From the NCBI GenBank assembly GCA_002497025.1, contig DAMG01000079.1:1-33178 (forward strand): a DNA stretch of 33,178 nt. The letters are read 5' to 3'. The notes below the pieces were generated by a model. The model worked only from the letters and a program-made list of their open reading frames with translations, was not told the origin of the DNA and ran no database searches. A program made the translations under genes and the position numbers. The stretch is from Euryarchaeota archaeon UBA126 (GTDB lineage Archaea > Thermoplasmatota > Poseidoniia > Poseidoniales > Thalassarchaeaceae). This document shows positions 1 through 6,837 of the stretch, piece after piece (the first letter of the stretch is position 1; every line of letters starts with the position of its first letter).

Positions 1-1
1 T

Positions 2-193
2 GACGACGACGAAGATGATGACGACGACGACGACGATGAAAACTCAAAAGAAAGTTCAAACAGGGGGATGAAAAATCAATCTAGGACAATTAATACGTTA
101 ATCAAATTGTTTGCATACCTTATATTCTTCACACTAGCAATAACCGCTACTACACACCTTTTGGATAAACTAGGCAAGTCAGAAGAAGAGTGA
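2..193 (+). CDS. C-terminal end of an acidic, membrane-anchored protein (5' partial)
   Basis: The frame is open from the window edge to a TGA at 191-193, so only about 63 C-terminal residues are visible. They begin with an almost pure Asp/Glu run coded by a GAC/GAT simple repeat. A short Ser/Asn/Lys linker follows, then one hydrophobic segment (about residues 34-55, with core LFAYLIFFTLAITA) and a short charged tail ending KSEEE. This is what a surface protein with an acidic stalk and a C-terminal membrane anchor would look like. No PGF motif precedes the membrane segment, unlike the two Asp-rich proteins further right. The function cannot be told from this fragment. The gene ends 45 bases before a truncated tRNA, so it could belong to an integrated element. 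The frame is well supported by its composition and plausible stop, but the start is outside the window. Confidence 0.6.
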   Translation, partial: DDDEDDDDDDDDENSKESSNRGMKNQSRTINTLIKLFAYLIFFTLAITATTHLLDKLGKSEEE

Positions 194-211
194 CCACAAT
201 TGACTCGTGGT
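193..211 (+). terminator. Small hairpin after the partial gene
   Basis: ACCAC at 193-197 pairs with GTGGT at 207-211 around a 9-base loop, immediately after the stop of the partial gene, and two more T's follow. The stem is short and there is no long T tract, so this is only a candidate terminator. Confidence 0.25.
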
Positions 212-238
212 TTCCTAGCGATTTCATATCAGAAAGTA

Positions 239-286
239 TGGTTTGCAACCAGGGGGCCGGGGGTTCAAATCCCCCAGCGTCCACCA
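239..286 (+). pseudogene. 3' half of tRNA-Ala(TGC), 5' half missing; possible attachment site
   Basis: The sequence reads as a perfect tRNA 3' half. It has three 5' anticodon-stem bases (239-241), loop TTTGCAA (242-248, anticodon TGC at 244-246) and stem CCAGG (249-253). A variable region GGGCC, a T arm GGGGG-TTCAAAT-CCCCC (259-275), acceptor strand AGCGTCC (276-282), discriminator A and encoded CCA (284-286) follow. U70 fits the G3:U70 identity pair of tRNA-Ala. Upstream of 239 the stem pairing fails (TA where CC is expected). No D arm and no 5' acceptor strand (GGRCGCT) occur in the preceding bases. A 3' half that starts in the anticodon stem is what tyrosine-recombinase integration into a tRNA gene leaves behind. 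A trans-spliced tRNA half is the alternative. The CCA abuts the stop codon of the convergent tfb gene. Confidence 0.65.
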
Positions 287-1312
287 TCACGCTTCAATCG
301 GAGGCGCAAGCTGATTGAGGATCTTCAGTAAGCCACGAAGAGTTACTTCACTGATTCCTGATACCTTGCAGACTTCACTTTGGGTTCGAGGTGACGTGCT
401 CTCTTGGGAGACACGATACAGAATAACTCCAGCAATACCAGAAGGCTTCTTTCCTTGCCAAGATAGGTCCTCTCCAACCTTCTTCCACATATCTCGAGCC
501 GCACCTAGTACAGCAGCAGGTAGTTGTAGGTCTGAATGGAACTTTTCGAAGTACTCTTGTGGCCCTGTAATGTGATGTGTGCCCAAGTTTCTCGCAACCA
601 ACCTAATAGTTCTCTTGAGCTCCTTTTGTTCGACTTCAGTTCTCATATCGAATGCTTCTGCAATCTCCTCGATTTTGCGAGGAATTCTTGCTTCGCGCGC
701 TGCGATGTAAACACAAGCAGCAGATACACCACGAATACTTCTACCCGTTACTAGGCCACGTTCTACAGAGTGCCGGTAAAGAGAAGCAGCCTGTTGTTCA
801 ATCTGAGGAGTTAAATCTCCACGATCTCGTATGAATTGCATAGCAGTTGTCAGGTTGCGCGCACGCGAGTCCCTGGTCTTACTACGCTGGTCTATGCGCT
901 GACGCCTTCGCCAGTCGCGAGCAGACTTTCCAGTTATTCCGTGGCGCTTTGCGGCCCCAGAAGTCAAGTCAGACCGACTAATTTCAGTAGACAGTCCTTT
1001 GTCCGAAATTGTCAGTGTTGTCGGCGCACCAACTCTACTTCGATCCGCTGCGTCAGAATGGTTCACCCATTCTGCACCGGGATCAATCATATTCTGCGCC
1101 GCAACAAATCCACAAACAGCACAACTGGTTTCACCACGCACTACATCCGTGTCCCATTCGTCACTTCCACAAACTTCGCAGGCACCAGATACAATCTCGG
1201 TATTCCTGGCTTGTGAAGGGCGTACACCACTTACAAACGATTTCTTTCTCTTTGTATTCTTCATAGTACTCTTCTCCTCGGGCTGTTGGCTCTTAGTGCG
1301 TCGTTCACTCAT
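287..1312 (-). CDS. tfb: Transcription initiation factor TFB (TFIIB homologue)
   Basis: Archaeal general transcription factor that bridges TBP/TATA and RNA polymerase. From the chosen start (341 residues) there is a basic 44-residue leader. Next is a zinc ribbon with C45-x2-C48 and C64-x2-C67, then the B-reader/linker motif PTTLTISDKGLSTEI near 98-112, then two cyclin-like repeats (about 140-235 and 245-335; for example GRSIRGVSAACVYIAARE). The frame opens further upstream at 1345, but that ATG lies inside a TATA-like box (1345-1353). The ATG at 1312 sits about 10 bases below the expected transcript start and so fits a short-leader mRNA. An ATG at 1264, preceded by a GAGGAG sequence, is a second possibility and would shorten the leader. 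The gene diverges from gcvT. The family assignment is secure. Confidence 0.95.
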   Translation of the reverse strand: MSERRTKSQQPEEKSTMKNTKRKKSFVSGVRPSQARNTEIVSGACEVCGSDEWDTDVVRGETSCAVCGFVAAQNMIDPGAEWVNHSDAADRSRVGAPTTLTISDKGLSTEISRSDLTSGAAKRHGITGKSARDWRRRQRIDQRSKTRDSRARNLTTAMQFIRDRGDLTPQIEQQAASLYRHSVERGLVTGRSIRGVSAACVYIAAREARIPRKIEEIAEAFDMRTEVEQKELKRTIRLVARNLGTHHITGPQEYFEKFHSDLQLPAAVLGAARDMWKKVGEDLSWQGKKPSGIAGVILYRVSQESTSPRTQSEVCKVSGISEVTLRGLLKILNQLAPPIEA

Positions 1313-1344
1313 GTTAACTCTTGGTTGTATAGTACAACTAATCA

Positions 1345-1353
1345 TTTATAAAA
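1345..1353 (-). promoter_or_regulatory. TATA-like box of tfb
   Basis: On the minus strand this reads TTTTATAAA, the best TATA-type match in the divergent tfb/gcvT interval. Archaeal transcription normally starts about 25 bases downstream of the box centre, which would be near 1323, roughly 10 bases before the ATG at 1312. This decides the tfb start used here. Confidence 0.55.
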
Positions 1354-1430
1354 CTTTGTCCTTTCTGTTTATATCAATTCGACTAAAATCATACCATTGC
1401 ACTCTAATCTGCCAATAGAGAGATTATTGC

Positions 1431-1452
1431 ACCTATCGCTTCCGCAATAGGT
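1431..1452. promoter_or_regulatory. Inverted repeat just upstream of gcvT
   Basis: ACCTAT (1431-1436) and ATAGGT (1447-1452) are perfect inverted arms with a 10-base spacer, ending one base before the GTG start of gcvT. The position and symmetry fit a dimeric-regulator operator or a 5' mRNA hairpin controlling gcvT. No known motif is recognised. Confidence 0.3.
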
Positions 1453-1453
1453 T

Positions 1454-2605
1454 GTGTCAGATACTCCACCTGTGCGTACTGCGTTGTATGCTTGCCATCT
1501 AGAGTCAGAAGCGAAGATGGTTGATTTCCACGGATTTGAGTTACCGATATGGTATTCTTCAATCCAAGAGGAACATCTTGCATGCAGATCCTCAGCCGGA
1601 ATGTTTGACGTTTCACACATGGGGTTGTTCTCCTTCAATGGCGCCAAAGTCAGACAGTGGCTCGAGAGGATATCAACTCAGAGAGTTTCTTCCTTTTCTT
1701 CCGGTCGCTGTGGTTACACACACTTTCTTGACCACGATGGACAAATTATCGATGACATGATTTTCGCGATAAAATCAGATGATTGCGTATTAGGGGTACC
1801 AAATGCCTCTATGGTTTCAACTATGTGGGATTGGCTCAGTGGATTGCTACCTGAAGATGGCTCGGTAACTATAGAGAACCTATCAGATGAGACCAGTATA
1901 ATCGCTCTTCAAGGGCCAAATGCATCAGAGATTCTTGATGCAGCATTGGGCGAGGAAAATAGTATTGGAAGATTCAAGTGTCAGGAAATAGCTTCCAATG
2001 ATGCAGGAATTACCGGTTGGATTCAAGGTACGGGTTACACTGGTGAGAGTGGTGCAGAGATTTTTGTTCCAAACGAACAGGCAGGCTTACTGTGGAATCT
2101 ACTACTCAAGTCTGGTCGCCCTCACGGTTTGGTGCCTGTCGGCTTAGGCGCTAGAGATACTCTTAGGCTTGAGAAAGGCTACTTATTATCAGGTCAAGAC
2201 TTCCTCTGGCCGGGTTTAGGGATACAACCTGATGAATCGTTACCCTCCGGATTCCTTGCCCGCGATACTGCCGAGACAGCAGTCCCCTTTGGCCTAGATA
2301 TAGATCATGAATTTGTTGGACGCAGTCGTGTTCTATCATCTCTAGAATCGGGAGTAAAGTGGCATGGTCTTAGATGTCTTGATAGAGGCCCTGCGCCTCG
2401 ATTAGGACACGCCGTTAAATTGTCTGATGACGACGAATCCGCAATACTGGGGTATGTAACTAGTGGCTGTCCTTCTCCTTCTCTATCTAGAACAGGAATA
2501 GCCATGGCTTACCTTGAGAACGTCGAAATTGGTTCAGAGGTTTGGATCCAAGCAAGCCCAAGAAGGCGAGTAAGGGCAGAAATAGTACGCCCTCCGTTCG
2601 TTTGA
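1454..2605 (+). CDS. gcvT: Aminomethyltransferase (glycine cleavage system T protein)
   Basis: T protein moves the aminomethyl carbon from lipoyl-H protein to tetrahydrofolate, releasing ammonia. The 383-residue length is normal for the family. Visible family motifs are AKMVDFHGFELPIWY near 20-35, GMFDVSHMG near 49-57, and GQIIDDMIF, whose IDD carries the folate-contacting Asp. Further motifs are GYTGESGAEIF and GLGARDTLRLEKGYLLSGQD. The start is GTG at 1454. A second in-frame GTG at 1472 is possible and would remove only a few residues. The partner P-protein genes lie 3 kb downstream on the same strand, separated by an EF-hand gene and an opposing SDR gene. An inverted repeat directly upstream may control expression. 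The H and L protein genes are not in the window. Confidence 0.95.
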   Translation: MSDTPPVRTALYACHLESEAKMVDFHGFELPIWYSSIQEEHLACRSSAGMFDVSHMGLFSFNGAKVRQWLERISTQRVSSFSSGRCGYTHFLDHDGQIIDDMIFAIKSDDCVLGVPNASMVSTMWDWLSGLLPEDGSVTIENLSDETSIIALQGPNASEILDAALGEENSIGRFKCQEIASNDAGITGWIQGTGYTGESGAEIFVPNEQAGLLWNLLLKSGRPHGLVPVGLGARDTLRLEKGYLLSGQDFLWPGLGIQPDESLPSGFLARDTAETAVPFGLDIDHEFVGRSRVLSSLESGVKWHGLRCLDRGPAPRLGHAVKLSDDDESAILGYVTSGCPSPSLSRTGIAMAYLENVEIGSEVWIQASPRRRVRAEIVRPPFV

Positions 2606-2621
2606 ATTTGACAGAATTCAG

Positions 2622-2640
2622 GCAGAGAATTTACCTCTGC
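2622..2640 (+). terminator. Hairpin between gcvT and the EF-hand gene
   Basis: GCAGAG (2622-2627) pairs perfectly with CTCTGC (2635-2640) around a 7-base loop, starting 16 bases after the gcvT stop. A GC palindrome CGCCGGCG follows at 2640-2647, then TAATAC, which could be the TATA element of the next gene. There is no T tract, so it could equally be a transcript-end hairpin or a regulator site. Confidence 0.35.
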
Positions 2641-2692
2641 GCCGGCGTAATACTCTTGACCACTATTGACCAGCGTACAATTAGGTGGACAT

Positions 2693-4498
2693 ATGAGTGT
2701 AAGATTTGAAGCGGTCGCACTTAAGAAGCTGCAAGAGATTATTCAGGAAAAAGGAATTAGTGCTGAGGCAATATTCTCTAAATTCGATGTTAACAATGAT
2801 GGAAGTTTGGACGCCAAAGAATTCAAGCAGGCAATATCCTCAATAACAGGTCAAAATGCTCCTGATGCAATAATTAGAGCAGTTTTCTCGGCTCTCGATA
2901 GCGACGGCGATAACGCACTTGATCTCGCTGAACTTCTAGCTTTGGCTGGTGGTGGACAGGTAGGAACTGTCACTGGAGATATCAATGAAATTACTATTCA
3001 AGGACACACCATTCCAGAGTACAATGGCGGTTATCTTCGTGGGGAGGATATCAATGGTCAACCAAGTTTTTCAAAACTCTCGGGTCATACTCTTTACTTC
3101 TACAATATGTCAGCAGGAGGCGCTAAGTCTTGGAGCTTGCACAAACGTCGAACAGATGGTAGTAAGGATCACTATGATGGTGGATGGACTAGACCCCCCT
3201 CCGCTGGAGGTCTTCCCTTAGGCGCAAGAAGGTGGGTAGGCGTTGGTATGCTCACGATTTCTGCAGTTGGCGACCGATTAACTCCCAATGCCGAAGAAGC
3301 GGAAAATGAAGACACAGCAGATATTCGAATTGAATTGGAAAAAGGAAGATACAATTCAAATGAATCAATATTAGTTAATTTCACTGGACCTACATTAGGT
3401 TCTGATTCATGGTTAGGTGTTGTGCCTGCTGATATAGAGCATGGCGATACTACTGTAAATAGATACAATCGTTTGTCGTATTTTGATATGGAGGGGCAAT
3501 CGATTGGAACTCATATTTTTGAAAACCCAGGAGAGGGCGATTGGACAATCAGAATGAACGATGGTTCTGGTGATGAACTGGCTTATGTCGAGTTCAGCGT
3601 TGATTTGGCGGAAGTGGAAGAAATAAGCCCAATTCCAGTGGAGTCTTCCGAAACCAATCTAGAATACACCTCAGACGATGGATTGAACCCCGTGGATAAG
3701 ATGATGTCAGATTTTGGCCCTGAATTCACTAACGATCTTGAGAACTTACTTTCCAATCCAAACCAGAGCTTGGATGAGGCTAGAGCAGCAGCGGATGAAA
3801 TGGCTGAAGAGAAGATACGTGATTTACCATTCTTATTCCAATCTCCAGCGAGGCGAATGTGGTCAAGTAATGCAGATTCAATCCTTGCAAAGATAGTGGA
3901 AAATTTACCACCTCCAGAGGATGTGGCAAAGGCCGCTGCTGTAGCTAGTGCAGTGGGCATAGGTGCTGCAACAGTAGCGGCTCAGGCCGGATTGGATACA
4001 CAAACTCCGGAAGAGGTAATCGTAAATGCGGTAGTTAATACCGTTGTAGAAAATGCTGCCGGAGTAGTGCTGGATACTGTATCTCCTACATATGAATCGG
4101 TACCAGAAACAACATCCTCTATTGAGGTTGTAACGGATACTGAACCAGAGACTACGATCGAATCAAGCGGTCTAGACTTGCTTGCAATTTCCACAGCATT
4201 GAATGAATCACGATATCTAAATGACCAAGTCGAAATTATCGAGTCGGTAAGCGGTAAAATCGCTCAGGCATCAGTACGAGTAGACAAACTTGAGAGAACC
4301 TTCTCAATTGGAATCGACGATGAATATCGAGGAGGTCAGACAATAATTGGCAGCATAGACGGAGTTGGAGAAGTTGAAATTCACCTGAAGGCATCAGCCG
4401 ACATATCTTCTATTAGACCAAACCATAATTCTGAATTTACTCTCTCACTCCATAAGTGGAATGGAATAAGAAAGAGATTGGAATTGTACGCTCAATGA
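2693..4498 (+). CDS. EF-hand protein with beta-sandwich domains, function unknown
   Basis: 601 residues. The start is ATG 2693, placed by the Shine-Dalgarno-like AGGTGG at 2683-2688. A TTG nine codons upstream would extend the protein but has no such site. There is no signal peptide, so it is probably cytoplasmic. The N terminus holds a calmodulin-like EF-hand pair with loops DVNNDGSLDAKE (32-43) and DSDGDNALDLAE (69-80). Both carry acidic residues at loop positions 1, 3/5 and 12. A beta-rich segment follows (about 110-205). Next is a sandwich (about 215-310) with the pattern DSWLGVVP...GDWTIRMND, resembling SKICH/Ig-like folds that carry a W-I/V-G motif. Then come an acidic helical region, an Ala/Val-rich stretch (SAVGIGAATVAAQAG) and a compact C-terminal beta domain. 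The gene overlaps the converging SDR gene by 7 bases. The calcium-binding part is well supported; a role is not. Confidence 0.85.
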   Translation: MSVRFEAVALKKLQEIIQEKGISAEAIFSKFDVNNDGSLDAKEFKQAISSITGQNAPDAIIRAVFSALDSDGDNALDLAELLALAGGGQVGTVTGDINEITIQGHTIPEYNGGYLRGEDINGQPSFSKLSGHTLYFYNMSAGGAKSWSLHKRRTDGSKDHYDGGWTRPPSAGGLPLGARRWVGVGMLTISAVGDRLTPNAEEAENEDTADIRIELEKGRYNSNESILVNFTGPTLGSDSWLGVVPADIEHGDTTVNRYNRLSYFDMEGQSIGTHIFENPGEGDWTIRMNDGSGDELAYVEFSVDLAEVEEISPIPVESSETNLEYTSDDGLNPVDKMMSDFGPEFTNDLENLLSNPNQSLDEARAAADEMAEEKIRDLPFLFQSPARRMWSSNADSILAKIVENLPPPEDVAKAAAVASAVGIGAATVAAQAGLDTQTPEEVIVNAVVNTVVENAAGVVLDTVSPTYESVPETTSSIEVVTDTEPETTIESSGLDLLAISTALNESRYLNDQVEIIESVSGKIAQASVRVDKLERTFSIGIDDEYRGGQTIIGSIDGVGEVEIHLKASADISSIRPNHNSEFTLSLHKWNGIRKRLELYAQ

Positions 4499-5337
4499 CC
4501 TGCGAACTCGAAAGCTTCCTCTAGCATTTCTTCTAAACTGATTTGAGGTACGAAGCCTAACCGCATCTCTAGGTCTCTAGCGTCCACAATGCCGAATACT
4601 TCTTGCGAATCATCCTGACCATATTCTGACTCACACCCGGTCTTTTGATTGTAAATCGCAGCAAGGTCGGTCATACTGATTGCCTTACCGGAACCAACGG
4701 AGATGCTCTCGCGAGTAGGTGGAGGATTCTCTAACACAGCACCGATTACCGACACTAGGTCTTGTACGTGAACGAAATCTTTCACATCTGAGCCATCTCC
4801 AGGGATGTTTACCCAGCCCATCATACATTCCATTGCCCATCGATGTAGTAATCCATTGCCTTCTGAACCATCGAGAAGAACACCTTGTACGTTTGAAGCC
4901 CGAATAATGCTAACTGGTCTCTCGGCTTGCGCTCTCTCAAGCGCCATTTCTTCCATCCACAATTGTCCTTCAGCAGCAGTATCTCTCGGAGATAGTGTAG
5001 AATCATATCCGTAGTACGGCTCATCCGGCTCCCACTGAGGATGCACTCTGAGAGTTCCAACGATGATTAGGTGTAATTCACCATGACGATCTACAGCATC
5101 TAGAATTGGCCTTGATTGTTCACGCATCCTAAGTAACGTTTCTCGATCATCTCTACCATAAGCAGAGTCTGTTGGTTTGGAATTAATATGAACTATTGCA
5201 GTGCAGGACGTGAGTAATGCATCCAGCGTCATTGAGTCTTCCATAGCCTCCGGTGGAATCTCAACTGCTGCATTTCCAAGCATCTCCAATATATATGGGG
5301 CAACGAAGCCATCGGGTGCGCTAACAGCGACCTTCAT
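4492..5337 (-). CDS. NAD-dependent epimerase/dehydratase-like (extended SDR fold) with degenerate active site
   Basis: 281 residues from ATG 5337, chosen because GGTGAT (minus strand, 5341-5346) lies three bases upstream. A longer frame starts at 5415 without such a site and would put 26 non-Rossmann residues first. The fold is suggested by the opening strand MKVAVSAPDGFVAPYI, the strand LIIVGTLRVHP, the SIIRASNVQG motif (143-152), DFVHVQDLVSVIGAVLE (187-203) and the typical end FVPQISLEEMLEEAFE. The glycine-rich GxxGxxG is reduced to a single Gly. Around residues 108-131, where the catalytic Tyr-x3-Lys should lie, the sequence has tyrosines but no YxxxK. It may bind a nucleotide without being a normal oxidoreductase. 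It is transcribed away from gcvPA and ends inside the EF-hand gene. Confidence 0.75.
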   Translation of the reverse strand: MKVAVSAPDGFVAPYILEMLGNAAVEIPPEAMEDSMTLDALLTSCTAIVHINSKPTDSAYGRDDRETLLRMREQSRPILDAVDRHGELHLIIVGTLRVHPQWEPDEPYYGYDSTLSPRDTAAEGQLWMEEMALERAQAERPVSIIRASNVQGVLLDGSEGNGLLHRWAMECMMGWVNIPGDGSDVKDFVHVQDLVSVIGAVLENPPPTRESISVGSGKAISMTDLAAIYNQKTGCESEYGQDDSQEVFGIVDARDLEMRLGFVPQISLEEMLEEAFEFAGH

Positions 5338-5469
5338 TGTATCACCAATACTCGACCTTCTTCCATAACCTAAGAGTGTGTCGGTAAGTAGTGTTTGATT
5401 TGTTGAAGCAATCATTGAAGCACCACCCGCAATTCAGGAGGCACGCCCAAGGGCTAGAGGTGCGCGTCG

Positions 5470-6837
5470 ATGGACCAATTACCAAATTTAGGTAGAGAGC
5501 AAGAGATGCTTGATTCAATGGGTCTCAAGTCGATTGATGACCTATTTTCGGACATACCAGAAGATGTCCGTAGAATAGACCCTCTACCTCTTCGAGGGCC
5601 ACAATCAGAAGAGGAAATTTGGGCCGATGCACAACATTTGCTAGGAGCCAACATAGACCTTGACTCCAGACCTTCTTTCCTTTCTGCAGGTTTGGCTCGA
5701 AACTTTGTTCCAACCATGGTCCCTATGCTTGCAACTCGGGGGGAGTTCCTGACCTCCTACACTCCTTACCAACCTGAGGTTAGCCAAGGGATGCTACAGG
5801 CTATGTGGGAATTCCAAACGATGGTATCAGAATTAGTAGGGTTGCCGGTGTCGAATGTCTCGATGTACGATGCTAGCACAGCTGCTGCAGAAGCCATAAC
5901 TACTGCTGTTAGGGTAAAAGGGCGTAAAGCGACTCAGAAAGGAGTTGTATACGTCTCACAATTTGTACCACCTCATCGATTGTCTGTAATCGAGAATTAC
6001 ACTCAAGGGGTTGGTATAGAATTGCGTACCCTTGAACATAATTCTGATGGTATGGTAAACCTAGAAGCCGCCTCAGCGGCAGCAGGTGCTTGTGCGGTTT
6101 ACGTTGAACAACCGAACGCCTTTGGGGAACTTGACGAAGGAATCACCCAGATCAAGGAAATAATCGGTGAAAACACTGCATTAATCGTTGGAGTTGACGC
6201 TGTCTCTCTTGGAATAGTGGAGGCACCTGGAAACTATGGTGCCGATATCGTAGTCGGCGAAGGCCAACCATTCGGCATCGGTCCTACTGCAGGAGGTCCA
6301 ATCTACGGACTATTTGCCTGTAAGAAGGACTACCTTAGGCTAATGCCAGGAAGAATTGTTGGTAAAACCCTAGACGAAGACGGCAACGATGCTTTCACTC
6401 TAACTCTGTCTACCCGCGAGCAACATATTCGTCGCCACCGAGCAACGTCCAATATCTGTTCAAATGAAACCCTCATCGCTTTGATGGGAGCAATGCATAT
6501 GGCTTTGCTTGGACCAGAAGGTTTGGAAAAATTAGCTCTCCGTGTTGCTGCGACAACAGAAGTTACCAAGCAAGCCATAAGCGGAATTCCTGGAGTCGAA
6601 TTAGTAGATCCAAAAACACCTAATTTCCGCGAGTTTGCAGTAAAATTACCGGGTAATGCTGCTGACGCAGTCGCTCACATGGATGCAGCAGGAGTTCTTG
6701 GTGGATTTCCTATGGGTGAATGGTGGGATTCAATGTCATCGTACTTGCTTATTGGTTGTGACGAGCGTACTACACAATCGGATATTGATGCCTTAGTATC
6801 GGCTCTCATGGCTTGGGTTGAGGAGGTGTCTGCATGA
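5470..6837 (+). CDS. gcvPA: Glycine dehydrogenase (decarboxylating) subunit 1
   Basis: N-terminal half of the split P protein found in archaea and many bacteria. With subunit 2 it decarboxylates glycine using PLP and passes the aminomethyl group to lipoyl-H protein. The 455-residue length matches the family. Visible markers are the start region (LDSMGLKSIDDLFSDIP), TSYTPYQPEVSQGMLQ (96-110), EFQTMVSELVGLPVSNVSM and DASTAAAEA (134-142), a late GPTAGGP, and the IRRHRATSNICSNE motif. A GAGGTG sequence at 5456-5461 lies 8 bases upstream of the ATG and fits a ribosome binding site. The stop overlaps the gcvPB start as ATGA, so the two subunits are translationally coupled. No frameshift or missing motif was seen. 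Confidence 0.96.
   Translation: MDQLPNLGREQEMLDSMGLKSIDDLFSDIPEDVRRIDPLPLRGPQSEEEIWADAQHLLGANIDLDSRPSFLSAGLARNFVPTMVPMLATRGEFLTSYTPYQPEVSQGMLQAMWEFQTMVSELVGLPVSNVSMYDASTAAAEAITTAVRVKGRKATQKGVVYVSQFVPPHRLSVIENYTQGVGIELRTLEHNSDGMVNLEAASAAAGACAVYVEQPNAFGELDEGITQIKEIIGENTALIVGVDAVSLGIVEAPGNYGADIVVGEGQPFGIGPTAGGPIYGLFACKKDYLRLMPGRIVGKTLDEDGNDAFTLTLSTREQHIRRHRATSNICSNETLIALMGAMHMALLGPEGLEKLALRVAATTEVTKQAISGIPGVELVDPKTPNFREFAVKLPGNAADAVAHMDAAGVLGGFPMGEWWDSMSSYLLIGCDERTTQSDIDALVSALMAWVEEVSA

Noticed and set aside
1..40. GAC/GAT run at the left edge as a microsatellite of its own
   Set aside because: It stays in frame with a downstream stop and codes for an acidic stalk, like the other Asp-rich proteins here, so coding explains it.
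239..286. Reading the orphan tRNA half as tRNA-Cys(GCA)
   Set aside because: Shifting the loop by one base breaks the first anticodon-stem pair (T:C), while the Ala(TGC) register pairs better and U70 matches Ala identity.
287..1345. Using the ATG at 1345 as the tfb start
   Set aside because: That codon overlaps the TATA-like box, and the extra residues (MISCTIQPRVN) do not resemble a TFB N terminus.
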